64,000 nt of DNA from Bradyrhizobium sp. LTSP885 (GCF_000938305.1 NZ_JYMT01000017.1:13140-77139); one strand, 5' to 3'; numbered from the stretch's first letter, positions 7,507 through 17,206 are shown. Program-made: numbers and translations. The notes: generated by a model not told the origin, from the sequence alone.

Positions 7507-9015
7507 TTACGGCGTGCGGTGTGCCCGTCGCGCTGGCCGCAATCCGTCCTGGTCCATCACACGTCTCAATCGAAGTGCCGCGCTCTCCAGTTCATCCGGC
7601 GCAAATCCGCCGAAGCCGAGCATCAGGCCGGGCCGGGGCTTTCGCTTGTACATCGGTGAAATCGCCCGCGTGACGATCCCCTCGGCAAGCGCAGCCTTCG
7701 CCAGCTGAACATCGTCGACGCCCTGCGGCAGCCACAGCAGCAGATGCATGCCCTGGTCGCTCGGCTGCAGCGTGGCATCGCGGGGCATGTGGCGTTCGAG
7801 CGCCGTAATCAGCGTTGCGCGTCGCGCGGCGTAGACGCCGCGGATGCGCCGGATATGGGCTTCGAAAAAACCCTCCCGCATGTAGGCCGCGAGGACGTGC
7901 TGGTCGGCGGTCGGTGAATGCCGGTCGAGCAGGGCGCGTGCGCCGGCGAAGGCGTCGATCAGCGGCGCGGGTGCCACGATGTAACCAAGCCGCAGCGACG
8001 GGAACAGCACCTTGCTCAGCGTGCCCAGATAGACCACGCGCGACGGGTCGAGGCCTTGCAGCGACGGAAAGGGATGACCGGCGTAGCGCAGCTCGCTGTC
8101 GTAATCGTCCTCGACGATCCAGGCGTTGTGGCGCTGTGCCCATGCGACGAGAGCCTTGCGGCGCGCCATGCTGATCGGCATGCCCAGCGGATAGTGGTGC
8201 GAGGGCGTGACGAAGGCGGCGGCCGCGTTCGGGCAGGTGGCGATGCCGGCATCGACGTCGATACCCTGTGCGTCGACCGGGACGCGCGTCGTGACGACAT
8301 CGAGATCGTCGAGCACGGCGGTCATGCCGGGATAGGCGGGATCCTCGGCCCAGACATGGTCGCCGCGTGAGAGCAGCACGCGGCCGGCAAGATAAAGCCC
8401 CTGCTGGGTGCCGGCGGTGATCATGACCTGTTCGGGTGCGCAATGCACCGCGCGCGATTTGCGGACATAGTCGGCGATCGCCTGCCGCAACTCCATCACG
8501 CCGCGTGGATCGCCATAGCTCGATGGCGCTGCCACGCGCGAGGCCCGCACCCGGTTGCCGAGGCGCCGCCAATTGTCGTCGGGCGCGACGGCGCCCGCGG
8601 GAACCGGAATCGCAAACGGCGCTTCCGGCATCGGCGTGAAGGCGGCGGCGACCGCGGCAAGCCGCCTGGCGCGCGGTGTCATCGGAAGCGGCGATGTCGG
8701 GGCATTCCGATCGAGCTTTGGACGAACAGGCCGCGGCTGATCCGCGAGCATCGCCGCCACCCGCGTGCCGGCGCCGATGTGCGAGTCCAGATAGCCCTCG
8801 GCCTGCAACTGCTCGAAGGCCTCCACGACGGTGCCGCGGGCGACGCCGAGCGAGACCGACAGCGCGCGGGTCGAGGGCAGCAATTCGCCGGCCTTCAACG
8901 CATTGCCGGCAATCGCCGCACGCAGCGCCCCGGCAATCTGGCGTCCGACCCGGCCTGCGGCGCGGTCGACCGTTCCGAGCCAAGGGATGCTGGTCGTGGC
9001 GCGCGGGCGGGGCAT
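7507..9015 (-). CDS. MocR-family regulator (GntR DNA-binding plus aminotransferase-like domain), PdxR-like
   Basis: A 502-residue fusion. The N-terminal winged helix (roughly residues 15-85) is of the GntR type; the rest is a fold-type I aminotransferase domain with the PLP-binding lysine in the GTLSK segment and a YDSE motif. MocR proteins sense PLP or amino compounds and control nearby genes, often vitamin B6 or amino-acid metabolism. It is divergent from a PaiB-like gene and a LysE exporter. The intergenic AGTGGTCTA motifs resemble the AAGTGGnCTA-type sites reported for actinobacterial PdxR, so B6 control is a reasonable inference. One half-site touches its own start, suggesting autoregulation. 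Confidence 0.87.
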   Translation of the reverse strand: MPRPRATTSIPWLGTVDRAAGRVGRQIAGALRAAIAGNALKAGELLPSTRALSVSLGVARGTVVEAFEQLQAEGYLDSHIGAGTRVAAMLADQPRPVRPKLDRNAPTSPLPMTPRARRLAAVAAAFTPMPEAPFAIPVPAGAVAPDDNWRRLGNRVRASRVAAPSSYGDPRGVMELRQAIADYVRKSRAVHCAPEQVMITAGTQQGLYLAGRVLLSRGDHVWAEDPAYPGMTAVLDDLDVVTTRVPVDAQGIDVDAGIATCPNAAAAFVTPSHHYPLGMPISMARRKALVAWAQRHNAWIVEDDYDSELRYAGHPFPSLQGLDPSRVVYLGTLSKVLFPSLRLGYIVAPAPLIDAFAGARALLDRHSPTADQHVLAAYMREGFFEAHIRRIRGVYAARRATLITALERHMPRDATLQPSDQGMHLLLWLPQGVDDVQLAKAALAEGIVTRAISPMYKRKPRPGLMLGFGGFAPDELESAALRLRRVMDQDGLRPARRAHRTP

Positions 9016-9062
9016 AGTGGTCTATCCAGAATGACAGCAAGTGGACCTTATCATAGACCACT
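9016..9062. promoter_or_regulatory. MocR operator region between the regulator and paiB
   Basis: AGTGGTCTAT at 9016-9025 and its exact inverse ATAGACCACT at 9053-9062 form a 10-bp inverted repeat 27 bases apart. A third partial site, AGTGGACC, lies at 9040-9047 in direct orientation to the first. The region holds the start of the MocR gene on one side and the paiB leader on the other. Direct and inverted AGTGG sites are what MocR/PdxR dimers bind. Confidence 0.7.
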
Positions 9063-9103
9063 TTCCCGCTAAGATGCGAGCCGATCACTTGACGAGGTCC
9101 CCG

Positions 9104-9730
9104 ATGTACTTGCCGCCCCATTTCAAGATCGACGAACTCGGTGCGATCCACGCCGCGATGCGCGCCTCCCGGCTTGCGACGCTGGTCACCGCTACCGCCG
9201 ACGGACTGATCGGAACACCGCTGCCGCTGATCCTTAGCGAGAGCGAGGGCGAGTACGGCACGCTGTATGGCCATGTCGCGCGGCCCAATCCGCAGTGGAA
9301 GCTGCCCGCAATCGGCGAGGCGATGGCTGTTTTCGCCGGGCCCGACGCCTATGTGACGCCGTCCTGGTATGTGACCAAGGCCGAGCACGGCAAGGTGGTG
9401 CCGACCTGGAATTACGTCGCCGTGCACGCCTATGGATCGGCGGAATTCTTCGAGGATGCGGATCGCCTGCTCGATGTCGTGACGCGGCTGACGCAGCTGC
9501 ACGAGAATTCGCGCGACGAAGCCTGGCAGGTCAGCGACGCGCCGGCCGATTTCATCAAGGCTCAGCTCCGCGGCATCGTCGGCTTCCGGATGCCGATCAC
9601 GCGGATCGATGCCAAGAAGAAGATGAGTCAAAACCGCAAGCTCGAGGATCGCGCCGGCGTCATCGCGGGTCTCGACGCCAGCGACAGGCCCAGCGATCGC
9701 GAGGTTGCCGCGTTGATCCCGACCATCTGA
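9104..9730 (+). CDS. PaiB-like FMN-binding split-barrel protein
   Basis: A 208-residue member of the PaiB family (named negative transcriptional regulator, with an FMN-binding split barrel related to pyridoxamine-phosphate oxidase). The family start pattern MYLPPHF occurs at ATG 9104, so I use it rather than an in-frame ATG 63 bases earlier. Conserved stretches include GPDAYVTPSWY and VPTWNYVAVHAYG. Despite the family name, a flavin- or PLP-linked oxidase role is equally possible. Its placement under a MocR regulator favours a B6- or amine-related job. It is followed after 14 bases by a LysE exporter. Confidence 0.85.
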   Translation: MYLPPHFKIDELGAIHAAMRASRLATLVTATADGLIGTPLPLILSESEGEYGTLYGHVARPNPQWKLPAIGEAMAVFAGPDAYVTPSWYVTKAEHGKVVPTWNYVAVHAYGSAEFFEDADRLLDVVTRLTQLHENSRDEAWQVSDAPADFIKAQLRGIVGFRMPITRIDAKKKMSQNRKLEDRAGVIAGLDASDRPSDREVAALIPTI

Positions 9731-9744
9731 GGCCAGCGTCCGCG

Positions 9745-10362
9745 ATGGAATTGTATCTCGCTTTCGCGATCACGACCGCGACGTTCGCATTGATGCCGGG
9801 GCCGGCCATGCTCTACGCCGCGGCCCGCACGCTGGCGGGCGGCAGGCGCGCTGGCCTGATGGCCTCGCTCGGCTTGCATCTCGGCGGCTATGTGCATGTG
9901 GTGGCCGCGGCCGCCGGCCTCGCCTTGCTGTTTCATGCGGTGCCGCCGCTGTTCGTGGCGATGAAACTCGCCGGCGCCGCCTATCTGGTCTGGCTTGGGC
10001 TGTCGCTGTTCCGCGATCGCGATAGTGCAAAGCGGCCGGAGCTTGCACCCGTCTCGGAGCAGCGCGCGTTCGCGCAAAGCGTCGCCGTCGAGGTGCTCAA
10101 TCCGAAGACCGCGATCCTCTTCCTGGCGTTCCTGCCGCAATTCGTCGACGCGTCGGCAAGCCTGCCGGTCTGGAGCCAGCTTCTTGTGCTCGGCATCATA
10201 GTCAACCTGACATTCTCGCTGGTCGACATCGTCTGCGTGGTGTTCGCGAGTTCGGTGATGTCGAAGCTGCAACGCTCCCGCAGGTCGCAGCGGCTGATGC
10301 AGAGGATCGGCGGCAGCATCCTGATCGGACTCGGGGCAAGGTTGGCGTTCCAGGATCGGTAG
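9745..10362 (+). CDS. LysE/RhtB family amino-acid exporter
   Basis: A 205-residue inner-membrane protein with about six hydrophobic segments and the family's N-terminal MPGPAMLYAAARTLAGG motif. A central NPKTAILFLAFLPQFV matches the second conserved LysE motif. Members export basic or neutral amino acids or homoserine lactones. The gene directly follows the PaiB-like gene and is likely co-transcribed and MocR-controlled. The substrate is not determined by sequence. Confidence 0.9.
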   Translation: MELYLAFAITTATFALMPGPAMLYAAARTLAGGRRAGLMASLGLHLGGYVHVVAAAAGLALLFHAVPPLFVAMKLAGAAYLVWLGLSLFRDRDSAKRPELAPVSEQRAFAQSVAVEVLNPKTAILFLAFLPQFVDASASLPVWSQLLVLGIIVNLTFSLVDIVCVVFASSVMSKLQRSRRSQRLMQRIGGSILIGLGARLAFQDR

Positions 10363-10447
10363 CGCAGGGCGTAGCTAACGCGCGCATCGCTCTCGCAATT
10401 TCCTTCGAACGCGGATGTATGACTCACAAGCCGTGCAACATACTCGG

Positions 10448-10571
10448 TGTCGTCCCGGTGCAGGCCGGGACCCATAACCACCGATGTCAGTCGTTGTGCA
10501 ACGCTGGAACGACGAGTCTCGCCTACAACACCCGCCGCGGAGTATGGGTCCCTGCTTCCGCAGGGACGACA
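10448..10571. repeat. Palindromic intergenic repeat (TGTCGTCCC type)
   Basis: Arms TGTCGTCCC and GGGACGACA enclose nested GGGACCCATA and TATGGGTCCC arms. A short relative of the outer arm is the perfect hairpin at 51981-52008. Together with the terminator after it, this fills the 310-base gap between the LysE gene and rpmE; no gene is seen. Confidence 0.7.
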
Positions 10572-10604
10572 GCGAATATCAGGCAGCGGCAGCGCATCGA
10601 CCCA

Positions 10605-10641
10605 CCCCACAAACAAAAACGCCCCCGCGATGGGGGCGTTT
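10605..10641 (-). terminator. rpmE terminator
   Basis: Minus-strand hairpin of AAACGCCCCC and GGGGGCGTTT (10 bp, five-base loop), followed by TTTTTGTTTG. It lies just after the end of rpmE. Confidence 0.85.
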
Positions 10642-10672
10642 GCATCGGATCGCAGAGGCGATCTGATCAGGC

Positions 10673-10900
10673 TTAGTCCTTCTTGAGGAAGCCCGAAAAC
10701 TTCTTCTGGAAGCGCGAGACACGGCCGCCACGGTCCATCAGCTGCTGGCTGCCGCCGGTCCAGGCCGGGTGCGACTTGGGGTCGATATCGAGGTTCAGCG
10801 TGTCGCCTTCCTTGCCCCAGGTGGTCCGGGTCAGGTACTCGGTGCCGTCGGTCATGACGACCTTAATCGTATGATAATTCGGGTGAATATCGGCTTTCAT
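10673..10900 (-). CDS. rpmE: 50S ribosomal protein L31
   Basis: A 75-residue protein with the L31 start [12 protein letters not shown] and the [13 protein letters not shown] core. The zinc-binding cysteines of the C+ form are absent, so this is the zinc-free type. It assembles on the large ribosomal subunit near the central protuberance. A strong terminator follows. It is transcribed away from the ABC exporter, with about 195 bases between. Confidence 0.95.
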   Translation of the reverse strand: MKADIHPNYHTIKVVMTDGTEYLTRTTWGKEGDTLNLDIDPKSHPAWTGGSQQLMDRGGRVSRFQKKFSGFLKKD

Positions 10901-11095
10901 GACAGTTCCTTCGGCGCGCCGGCGCCCGTCTCAAGATCAATCGGATACGGGATTTGGGCGGCTCTATAACCCATGGGGCCTCCTAAAACAAGGCCAGGAA
11001 ACCAGCCAAAACTATCACCGGATTGGGACTTTCCGCCCATTTGCCAGCCGGGGTGGACGGGCCTATCTGGGGGCGCAGAAACCGGTCCGGGATTC

Positions 11096-12952
11096 ATGAG
11101 CGTAGCCGAACAGATTGAGCCCCCTCGCAGCACGCCGCAGCCCCCGCGCGACGCCCTGCTCGAGGAGGAAGCCTTCATCGAGAGCCAGCTCACGGAGCCG
11201 GCCAAAAACCGCGCCCGCTTGCGGCCGCTGCTGGCGCTCGCGCCCTATGTGGCGCGCTACAAGGGCCGCGCAATCCTCGCCTTCATCTCGCTGACGGTCG
11301 CGGCGATCACCACGCTGATCGTGCCGGTCGCGGTGCGGCGGATGATCGACATGGGCTTCACGCCCGAAGGCATCGCGATGATCAACAGCTATTTCAGCGT
11401 GATGATTGCGGTGGTCGCAGCTCTCGCCGCCGCCAGCGCCTCGCGCTACTATCTCGTGATGACGATCGGCGAGCGCATCGTCGCCGATCTCCGGCGCGAC
11501 GTCTTTGCGCATCTCGTCGCGCTGTCGCCGGCCTTCTTCGATTCCTCGCGCTCCGGCGAATTGGTGTCGCGGCTCACCGCCGACACCACCCAGATCAAGT
11601 CGGCGGTCGGCGCGTCGGTGTCGATCGCGCTGCGCAACATGATGCTGTTCATCGGCGCCGCCGCGATGATGGTGATCACGAGTCCCCGATTGTCCGGCTT
11701 CGTGCTGCTGGCGATCCCGATCATCGTGATTCCGCTGGTGGCGTTCGGCCGCTGGGTCAGGCGGCTGTCGCGCAACGCGCAGGATACGCTGGCGGATGCC
11801 AGCGCCTACGCCTCGGAATTGATCGGCGCGATCAGGACCGTGCAGGCCTATACCAGCGAGCGATTCGCCAACACGCGCTTTGCCCGCGAGGTCGAACAGG
11901 CCTATGAGGCGGCGCGCAGCTCGACCAAGGCGCGCGCGGTGCTGACGCTGATCGTCATCTTCATCGTCTTCTCCAGCGTGGTCCTGATCCTCTGGGTCGG
12001 TTCCCACGACGTGCTGACGGGGGCGATCAGTCCGGGACGGCTCGGACAATTCATCCTCTATGCGGCCTTTGCCGCGAGCGGCCTCGGCCAGCTCAGCGAG
12101 GTCTGGGGCGAGGTCTCGGCCGCATCGGGGGCTGCCGAGCGGCTGTTCGAGATTCTGCGGGTCAAGCCGGAGATCGCTGCTCCCGCCAGGCCGCGCGCGC
12201 TACCACAGCCTGCGCGCGGCGACGTCGGCTTCGATCAGGTCAGCTTCGCCTATCCGACCCGGCCCAATGCGCTGGCCATCGACGGCGTCTCGCTGTCGGT
12301 CCGTTCGGGCGAGAAGGTCGCGATCGTCGGCCCGTCCGGCGCCGGCAAGAGCACGCTGTTCCATCTCTTGCTGCGCTTCTACGATCCGAAGTCGGGCACG
12401 ATCTCGCTCGACGGCGTGCCCATCAAAGAGGTCGATCCCGTCGACGTCCGGGCGCGCATCGCGCTGGTGCCGCAGGATTCCGTGGTGTTCGCGACAAGCG
12501 CCCGCGACAACATCCGCTTCGGCCGCCCCGACGCGTCAGATGCGGAGGTCGAGCGCGCTGCGGATTTGGCGCACGCCACCGAATTCCTGCGCCGCTTGCC
12601 CGGCGGCTTCGAGACCCAGCTCGGCGAGCGCGGCGTGACGCTGTCCGGCGGCCAGCGCCAGCGCATCGCGATCGCGCGCGCGATTTTGCGTGATGCGCCG
12701 CTGTTGCTGCTCGACGAGGCGACCTCGGCGCTCGACGCCGAAAGCGAGACGCTGGTGCAAACCGCGCTGGAAGAGCTGATGCGCCACCGCACCACGCTGG
12801 TCATCGCGCATCGCCTCGCCACCGTCTTGTCCTGCGACCGCATCCTGGTGATGGACCAGGGCAAGATCGTCGAGCAGGGCACCCACACTGAGCTGGTCGC
12901 CGCCAACGGCCTCTATGCGCGGCTGGCGCGGTTGCAGTTCGAGGGGATTTGA
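11096..12952 (+). CDS. ABC exporter, fused permease and ATPase
   Basis: A 618-residue half-transporter expected to act as a dimer in the inner membrane. The N-terminal half has six membrane helices of the type I exporter fold; the C-terminal half is an ATPase with Walker [10 protein letters not shown], signature [14 protein letters not shown] and Walker [16 protein letters not shown] 11096 begins a sensible 60-residue cytosolic lead-in; upstream in-frame codons give an unlikely proline-rich tail. Relatives are often labelled MsbA-like or multidrug/lipid exporters. Nothing nearby names the substrate. Confidence 0.92.
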   Translation: MSVAEQIEPPRSTPQPPRDALLEEEAFIESQLTEPAKNRARLRPLLALAPYVARYKGRAILAFISLTVAAITTLIVPVAVRRMIDMGFTPEGIAMINSYFSVMIAVVAALAAASASRYYLVMTIGERIVADLRRDVFAHLVALSPAFFDSSRSGELVSRLTADTTQIKSAVGASVSIALRNMMLFIGAAAMMVITSPRLSGFVLLAIPIIVIPLVAFGRWVRRLSRNAQDTLADASAYASELIGAIRTVQAYTSERFANTRFAREVEQAYEAARSSTKARAVLTLIVIFIVFSSVVLILWVGSHDVLTGAISPGRLGQFILYAAFAASGLGQLSEVWGEVSAASGAAERLFEILRVKPEIAAPARPRALPQPARGDVGFDQVSFAYPTRPNALAIDGVSLSVRSGEKVAIVGPSGAGKSTLFHLLLRFYDPKSGTISLDGVPIKEVDPVDVRARIALVPQDSVVFATSARDNIRFGRPDASDAEVERAADLAHATEFLRRLPGGFETQLGERGVTLSGGQRQRIAIARAILRDAPLLLLDEATSALDAESETLVQTALEELMRHRTTLVIAHRLATVLSCDRILVMDQGKIVEQGTHTELVAANGLYARLARLQFEGI

Positions 12953-13101
12953 TCCTCTGCGGGTTGTCACAACAATCCTGCCCCGGTTGTTGCGATGAGT
13001 GCGATGCATTTTTGTGTCTTGGCCCCGCATGGCACCGGTCGTAAGCCTCTCGCGGGCCGTCGGCCCTGGGGACCTCAGTTTCGGAATGCGGGAGCGGCAA
13101 T

Positions 13102-14595
13102 ATGGGTGGTTTGGTGATCAGCGGCGGCCGGGTGGTGGATCCGGCCAGCGGGATGGACGCCGTCGGCGACGTGGCGGTGCTGGACGGCCGGATCGCCGCT
13201 GTCGGCACCGGGCTCGGCGGCGCTGAGCGCCAGATCGACGCCACCGGGCTCGTGGTGGCGCCCGGCTTCATCGATCTCCACGCGCATGGCCAGACCATCC
13301 CTGCCGACCGCATGCAGGCCTTCGACGGCGTGACGACGACGCTCGACCTCGAGGCCGGCGTGTTGCCGGTCGCATCCTGGTATGAGCGCCAGGCCGCAAA
13401 GGGACGCGTGCTGAACTACGGCGCCGCCACCAACTGGGCGTTCGCCCGGATCGGTGCGATGACGGGCTCCAACGCGGAAAGCTCGCTGGAGGCGTTCGGC
13501 AACGCGATGCGCGATCGCCGCTGGATGGACAATGTCGCCAGCGAGACCGAGATCGCCGGCATCCTCGAGCGCATCGGCAACGGCCTGAACGAGGGCGGCA
13601 TCGGCATCGGCATTCTCAACGCCTATGCCCCCGGCGCCGGCGTCCAGGAGCTCACCGCGGTGTGCCAGCTGGCGGCGGCGCAGAATGTGCCGACCTTCAC
13701 CCACGTCGCCTACATGTCGCGCATCGACCCGGAAAGCGCGGCTGAGGCCTATATCCGCCTGATCGGTTATGCCGGCGCCACCGGCGCGCACATGCACATC
13801 TGCCATTTCAACTCGTCCAGCAAGACCGACGTCGAGCGCTGTGCCGTGCTGATCGCCAAGGCACAGGCGCAGGGCCTGCCGATCACGGTGGAGGCCTATC
13901 CGTATGGGACCGGTTCGACCGTGCTGGCGGCGGCCTTCTTCAGCGATCCCGAGTTCGAGGAGCGCAATGGCCTCGGCTACGATTCGGTGCAGCGCGTGAC
14001 CGACGGGCACCGCTTTGGAAGCCGGGAGGAATTGCTGGCGGCCCAGGCGGAAGAGCCCTCCACGCTGGTGCTCTGGCATGTCCTTGATATCGAGAATAAC
14101 CCGCACCATCGCGACCTCCTCGACATGTCGGTGCTGTATCCCGGCGGCGCGATCGCATCCGACGCGATGCCGTGGACGCTGTCTGACGGCAGCGTTTACA
14201 CCGGCGACGCCTGGCCGCTGCCGGACGACGCCACCTCGCATCCGCGCTCGGCGGGTTGCTTCACCCGCTTCATCCGCGAATGGGTGCGCGAGCGCCGGAA
14301 AGTGTCGTTGCTCGAAGGCATCCGCAAATGCGCGCTGATGCCGGCGGAGATCCTCTCCGCCAGCACGCCGGCGATGCGCAGCAAGGGCAGGCTGCAGGCG
14401 GGCGCCGATGCCGACATCGTGGCATTTGATTTCGAGACGCTGAGCGACCGCGCGACCTTCACGGCGATGAACCGCGCATCGGAGGGCGTCCGGCATCTGG
14501 TGGTGAGCGGTCAGCCGCTAATCACCGACGGCGTGATGGATGTGGCGGTGCGGCCGGGACGGCCGGTGCGCCGGCCCGTCGTCGCCGAGAGCTGA
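13102..14595 (+). CDS. Amidohydrolase, N-acyl-D-amino-acid deacylase-like
   Basis: A 497-residue metal-dependent amidohydrolase with a small beta-sandwich formed by both ends and a TIM barrel. The metal motif is H60-A-H62 in GFIDLHAHG; further candidate ligands are in FTHVAYMS and HMHICHF, and the late acidic residue is in IASDAMPW. It resembles COG3653 D-aminoacylase/dihydroorotase-like enzymes that hydrolyse amides in the cytosol. A GGGAG sits before the ATG. The CobW GTPase gene begins two bases after its stop, so the two are almost certainly co-transcribed, hinting at metal supply by that neighbour. Confidence 0.85.
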   Translation: MGGLVISGGRVVDPASGMDAVGDVAVLDGRIAAVGTGLGGAERQIDATGLVVAPGFIDLHAHGQTIPADRMQAFDGVTTTLDLEAGVLPVASWYERQAAKGRVLNYGAATNWAFARIGAMTGSNAESSLEAFGNAMRDRRWMDNVASETEIAGILERIGNGLNEGGIGIGILNAYAPGAGVQELTAVCQLAAAQNVPTFTHVAYMSRIDPESAAEAYIRLIGYAGATGAHMHICHFNSSSKTDVERCAVLIAKAQAQGLPITVEAYPYGTGSTVLAAAFFSDPEFEERNGLGYDSVQRVTDGHRFGSREELLAAQAEEPSTLVLWHVLDIENNPHHRDLLDMSVLYPGGAIASDAMPWTLSDGSVYTGDAWPLPDDATSHPRSAGCFTRFIREWVRERRKVSLLEGIRKCALMPAEILSASTPAMRSKGRLQAGADADIVAFDFETLSDRATFTAMNRASEGVRHLVVSGQPLITDGVMDVAVRPGRPVRRPVVAES

Positions 14596-14597
14596 TT

Positions 14598-15527
14598 GTG
14601 CCGGTCCCGATCCTGCTCGTCGCGGGTTTCCTGGGAGCGGGCAAGACCACGGTTGTGAACCATCTGCTCGCGCACGCGGAGGGACGGCGGATCGCCGCCG
14701 TGGTCAACGATTTCGGCGCTGTTAACATCGATGCGGAGCTGATCGCAGGCGCCAGCGACGGCGTGGTGAGCCTGAGCAATGGCTGCATCTGCTGCACGCT
14801 GGAAGGCGATCTGCTTCGCACGCTCGCAACGCTGTTGCGGCGTGATCCTCGCCCCGAATTCATCGTGATCGAAACCAGCGGGGTGGCTGATCCGTCGGAT
14901 ATCGTGCGCAACCTGATGGATCCCGTGATCTGGAAGGAGGCGCCGCTTGAGACCGTGCTGTGCGTGGTGGACGCGACGCAACCTGCGTCTGTGTTGAATG
15001 ATGCGCTGGTACGGTCCCAATTGCGCGCCGCCGATGTGGTGGCACTGAATAAGGTGGACCTGGTGGATGCGGGGAGCCGTACACAAATGCGCGATGCGAT
15101 CCGGGCATTGCGTCCAGCCGCGGTGATCGTCGATGCGATGCATGGCGAGGTGCCGACGGCGCTGTTGTTTCCAACTGATATCGATCATGTGCCGGAGCCG
15201 CGCGAGCCGGGGCCGCGGCGGCCGACGGTCGATCGGTTCGAGACGCTGAGCTGGACGTCGGAACGGCCGGTGTCGTTGCCGCGCTTGCAGCAGGCGATCG
15301 GCCGGCTGGCGCCGAAGCTCGCGCGCGCGAAGGGGTTGTTCGAGACAACGGAGCAGCCCGGGCGGCTGATGGTGTTTCAACTCGCGGGCGGACGCGCGAC
15401 GTTGGCACCCGGCGGAGTGTCGGCGCCGGGCGTGCCGCGAACACGGATCGTGTTCATTGCCGAACTCGGCGTTCTATCGCGCGCCGAGATCGATCGGATC
15501 ATGGAGGGATGTGTCGACGCCGGATGA
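14598..15527 (+). CDS. CobW/COG0523 family metallochaperone GTPase
   Basis: A 309-residue G3E GTPase starting at GTG 14598. Walker A is GFLGAGKTT (residues 10-18), the metal-binding GCICC motif is at 62-66, and NKVDLVD is the base-recognition motif. A C-terminal CobW domain follows. Members insert zinc or cobalt into client enzymes. It directly follows the amidohydrolase gene, a likely client. The histidine-rich linker found in some zinc members is absent. Confidence 0.9.
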   Translation: MPVPILLVAGFLGAGKTTVVNHLLAHAEGRRIAAVVNDFGAVNIDAELIAGASDGVVSLSNGCICCTLEGDLLRTLATLLRRDPRPEFIVIETSGVADPSDIVRNLMDPVIWKEAPLETVLCVVDATQPASVLNDALVRSQLRAADVVALNKVDLVDAGSRTQMRDAIRALRPAAVIVDAMHGEVPTALLFPTDIDHVPEPREPGPRRPTVDRFETLSWTSERPVSLPRLQQAIGRLAPKLARAKGLFETTEQPGRLMVFQLAGGRATLAPGGVSAPGVPRTRIVFIAELGVLSRAEIDRIMEGCVDAG

Positions 15528-15532
15528 AGGAT

Positions 15533-17065
15533 TCACTGCGCTTCGTCGGGTTCGCCGAACCATCGCGACGCAGCCTGAGACGCTTCGTCAAGGTCGGGGG
15601 CTGATTCAGCGGCCCAGGCGACGACGCCATCAGGGCGCACAAGCACAGCGCTCAGATCCAGCCGATCCTTCACGTCGCTTGCGACATACGCGATCCGGTC
15701 GCTCCAGCGGCCTGCCAGCGTCCGCAGCGATCCCCGCGCGCCAAAATCCAGCAACAGGCCTCGTCCCGTCCTGAGGAGTTCGCCGAGCCTCGTCCCATCG
15801 GCCAATTCGAAATCAGGTACGCTGCGGCCCACCAGCGGATGGCCGCCGCCAAGATCGTAGCGGAGAGACACGCCCCAGACGCGCTCAGCGAAGTATGTCG
15901 CGCCGTCACGCGTGTCGATGAGATCGCGGATGATGGCTTCGAGCGCGCGCGTACTCCTCGTCGGCCGCATCAGCGCGACCTGGGCGCGCGACCAGTCGAG
16001 AATCTGCGCGCCCACCGGGTGCCGTTCGCTCAGATAGCTGTCGAGCAGGCCGGCCGGCGCGTCGCCACGGATCGTGGACGCCAGTTTCCAACCAAGGTTC
16101 ATCGCGTCGCCGAGCCCGAGGTTGAGCCCCTGGCCGCCCAGCGGGGAATGGATGTGCGCGGCGTCGCCGGCGAGCAGCACCCGACCATTGCGATATTCGG
16201 TCGCCTGGTGGGCGCGATCCGTCCAGGTCGTGGCAAGCTGAAGGGCGGTCAAGGTGACGTCGGTGCCGGAGACACGGCTCAGGACCGTCTGCACATGCTC
16301 AAGCGTGATCGGCTGGATTCGATGGAAAGCGCCGCCGTCGAAATCGACCATCGCGATCGTCCCTGGTAGCGCGTAGGTATACATGCCCGTCGGCGTGTAG
16401 TGGCGGCCCGGGCGGAGCTTGTCCGGATCGGCCATCTCGACCTCAACGGAATAGCCGGTGAACTCGGGATCGGTGCCGACGAACGCGAAACCGCCGGCCT
16501 TGCGAACCGTGCTGCGGCCGCCATCGCAACCGACCAGCCAGCGTCCGCGAAACGTCTCGCCACCAGCGCGAATGCTCACGTCTTCGTCCGATTGATCGAA
16601 ATCCCCGACGCCGACGCCGCGCCTGATTTCGACCCCCATCGCGGTTGCGCGCGCGGCCAGGACGGATTCGAGGTGCTCCATCTCGACCGCGATGGTGCTG
16701 CCGGCCGGACCGGGCAAGCGATACGGCCACTTCGAGGGTTCGATGTTGTCGTGGAAAAACTGGATGCCGGCGAAATGGCCGCCCGGGCGGCGCTGTTGTT
16801 GCATCCAATGCGCCGATGTCGAAGCGCTGCTGCCCGAGTCGTCTTTCGCGCGTGGCGGCGCCGCGATGTCGTCGAGCAGCCCGCGACGATAGAAGGCTTC
16901 GATGGTCGGCACCGAGAGGCCGCGCATGCCGAATGGAAGCCGCTTCAGGGGCGAGTGCGGGTTCGGGGCCTGCTCCAGCACTAACACCGAGAGGTTTGCG
17001 AGACGGAGCTCACAGGCGAGAAACAGGCCGACCGGGCCGCCACCGGCAATCACGACATCATACAT
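15533..17065 (-). CDS. FAD-dependent aromatic-ring monooxygenase (PheA/TfdB-like)
   Basis: A 510-residue class A flavoprotein hydroxylase. The Rossmann GGGPVG motif is at the N-terminus from ATG 17065; the FAD/NADH DG motif and the GDAAHIHSPLGGQGLNLGLGD segment (ribityl contact) are present, and a thioredoxin-like C-terminal domain ends it. Such enzymes hydroxylate phenols or polyketide rings using NAD(P)H and oxygen. Upstream in-frame codons add about 117 residues with no homology, so they are excluded. It is divergent from a TetR regulator with twin operators between them, so it should be induced by an aromatic ligand of that regulator. Confidence 0.88.
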   Translation of the reverse strand: MYDVVIAGGGPVGLFLACELRLANLSVLVLEQAPNPHSPLKRLPFGMRGLSVPTIEAFYRRGLLDDIAAPPRAKDDSGSSASTSAHWMQQQRRPGGHFAGIQFFHDNIEPSKWPYRLPGPAGSTIAVEMEHLESVLAARATAMGVEIRRGVGVGDFDQSDEDVSIRAGGETFRGRWLVGCDGGRSTVRKAGGFAFVGTDPEFTGYSVEVEMADPDKLRPGRHYTPTGMYTYALPGTIAMVDFDGGAFHRIQPITLEHVQTVLSRVSGTDVTLTALQLATTWTDRAHQATEYRNGRVLLAGDAAHIHSPLGGQGLNLGLGDAMNLGWKLASTIRGDAPAGLLDSYLSERHPVGAQILDWSRAQVALMRPTRSTRALEAIIRDLIDTRDGATYFAERVWGVSLRYDLGGGHPLVGRSVPDFELADGTRLGELLRTGRGLLLDFGARGSLRTLAGRWSDRIAYVASDVKDRLDLSAVLVRPDGVVAWAAESAPDLDEASQAASRWFGEPDEAQ

Positions 17066-17135
17066 CGAAAGACAAATCCTGATCCCTGTCGGCAGCAATT
17101 CTCTCTTGAGACATGGCGCCGATCCATCTATAAAT

Positions 17136-17172
17136 TCGCACTGAGTGCGATTTATTATCGCACTCAGTGTAA
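17136..17172. promoter_or_regulatory. Twin TetR-type operator palindromes
   Basis: TCGCACTGAGTGCGA (17136-17150) is a perfect palindrome about a central base. A second copy, TCGCACTCAGTGTAA (17158-17172), differs by a few bases. Their centres are 22 bp apart, about two helical turns, which suits two dimers on one face. They lie between the monooxygenase and tetR starts. Confidence 0.8.
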
Positions 17173-17206
17173 TTATGCAAGTGGGCCTTCGGCGGAGCTG
17201 GCTTAG

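Noticed and set aside
7592..9631. A 679-codon open frame overlapping the MocR gene in another frame and paiB on the opposite strand
   Set aside because: It crosses the operator region and two well-supported genes; the product is arginine-rich and unlike any known protein.
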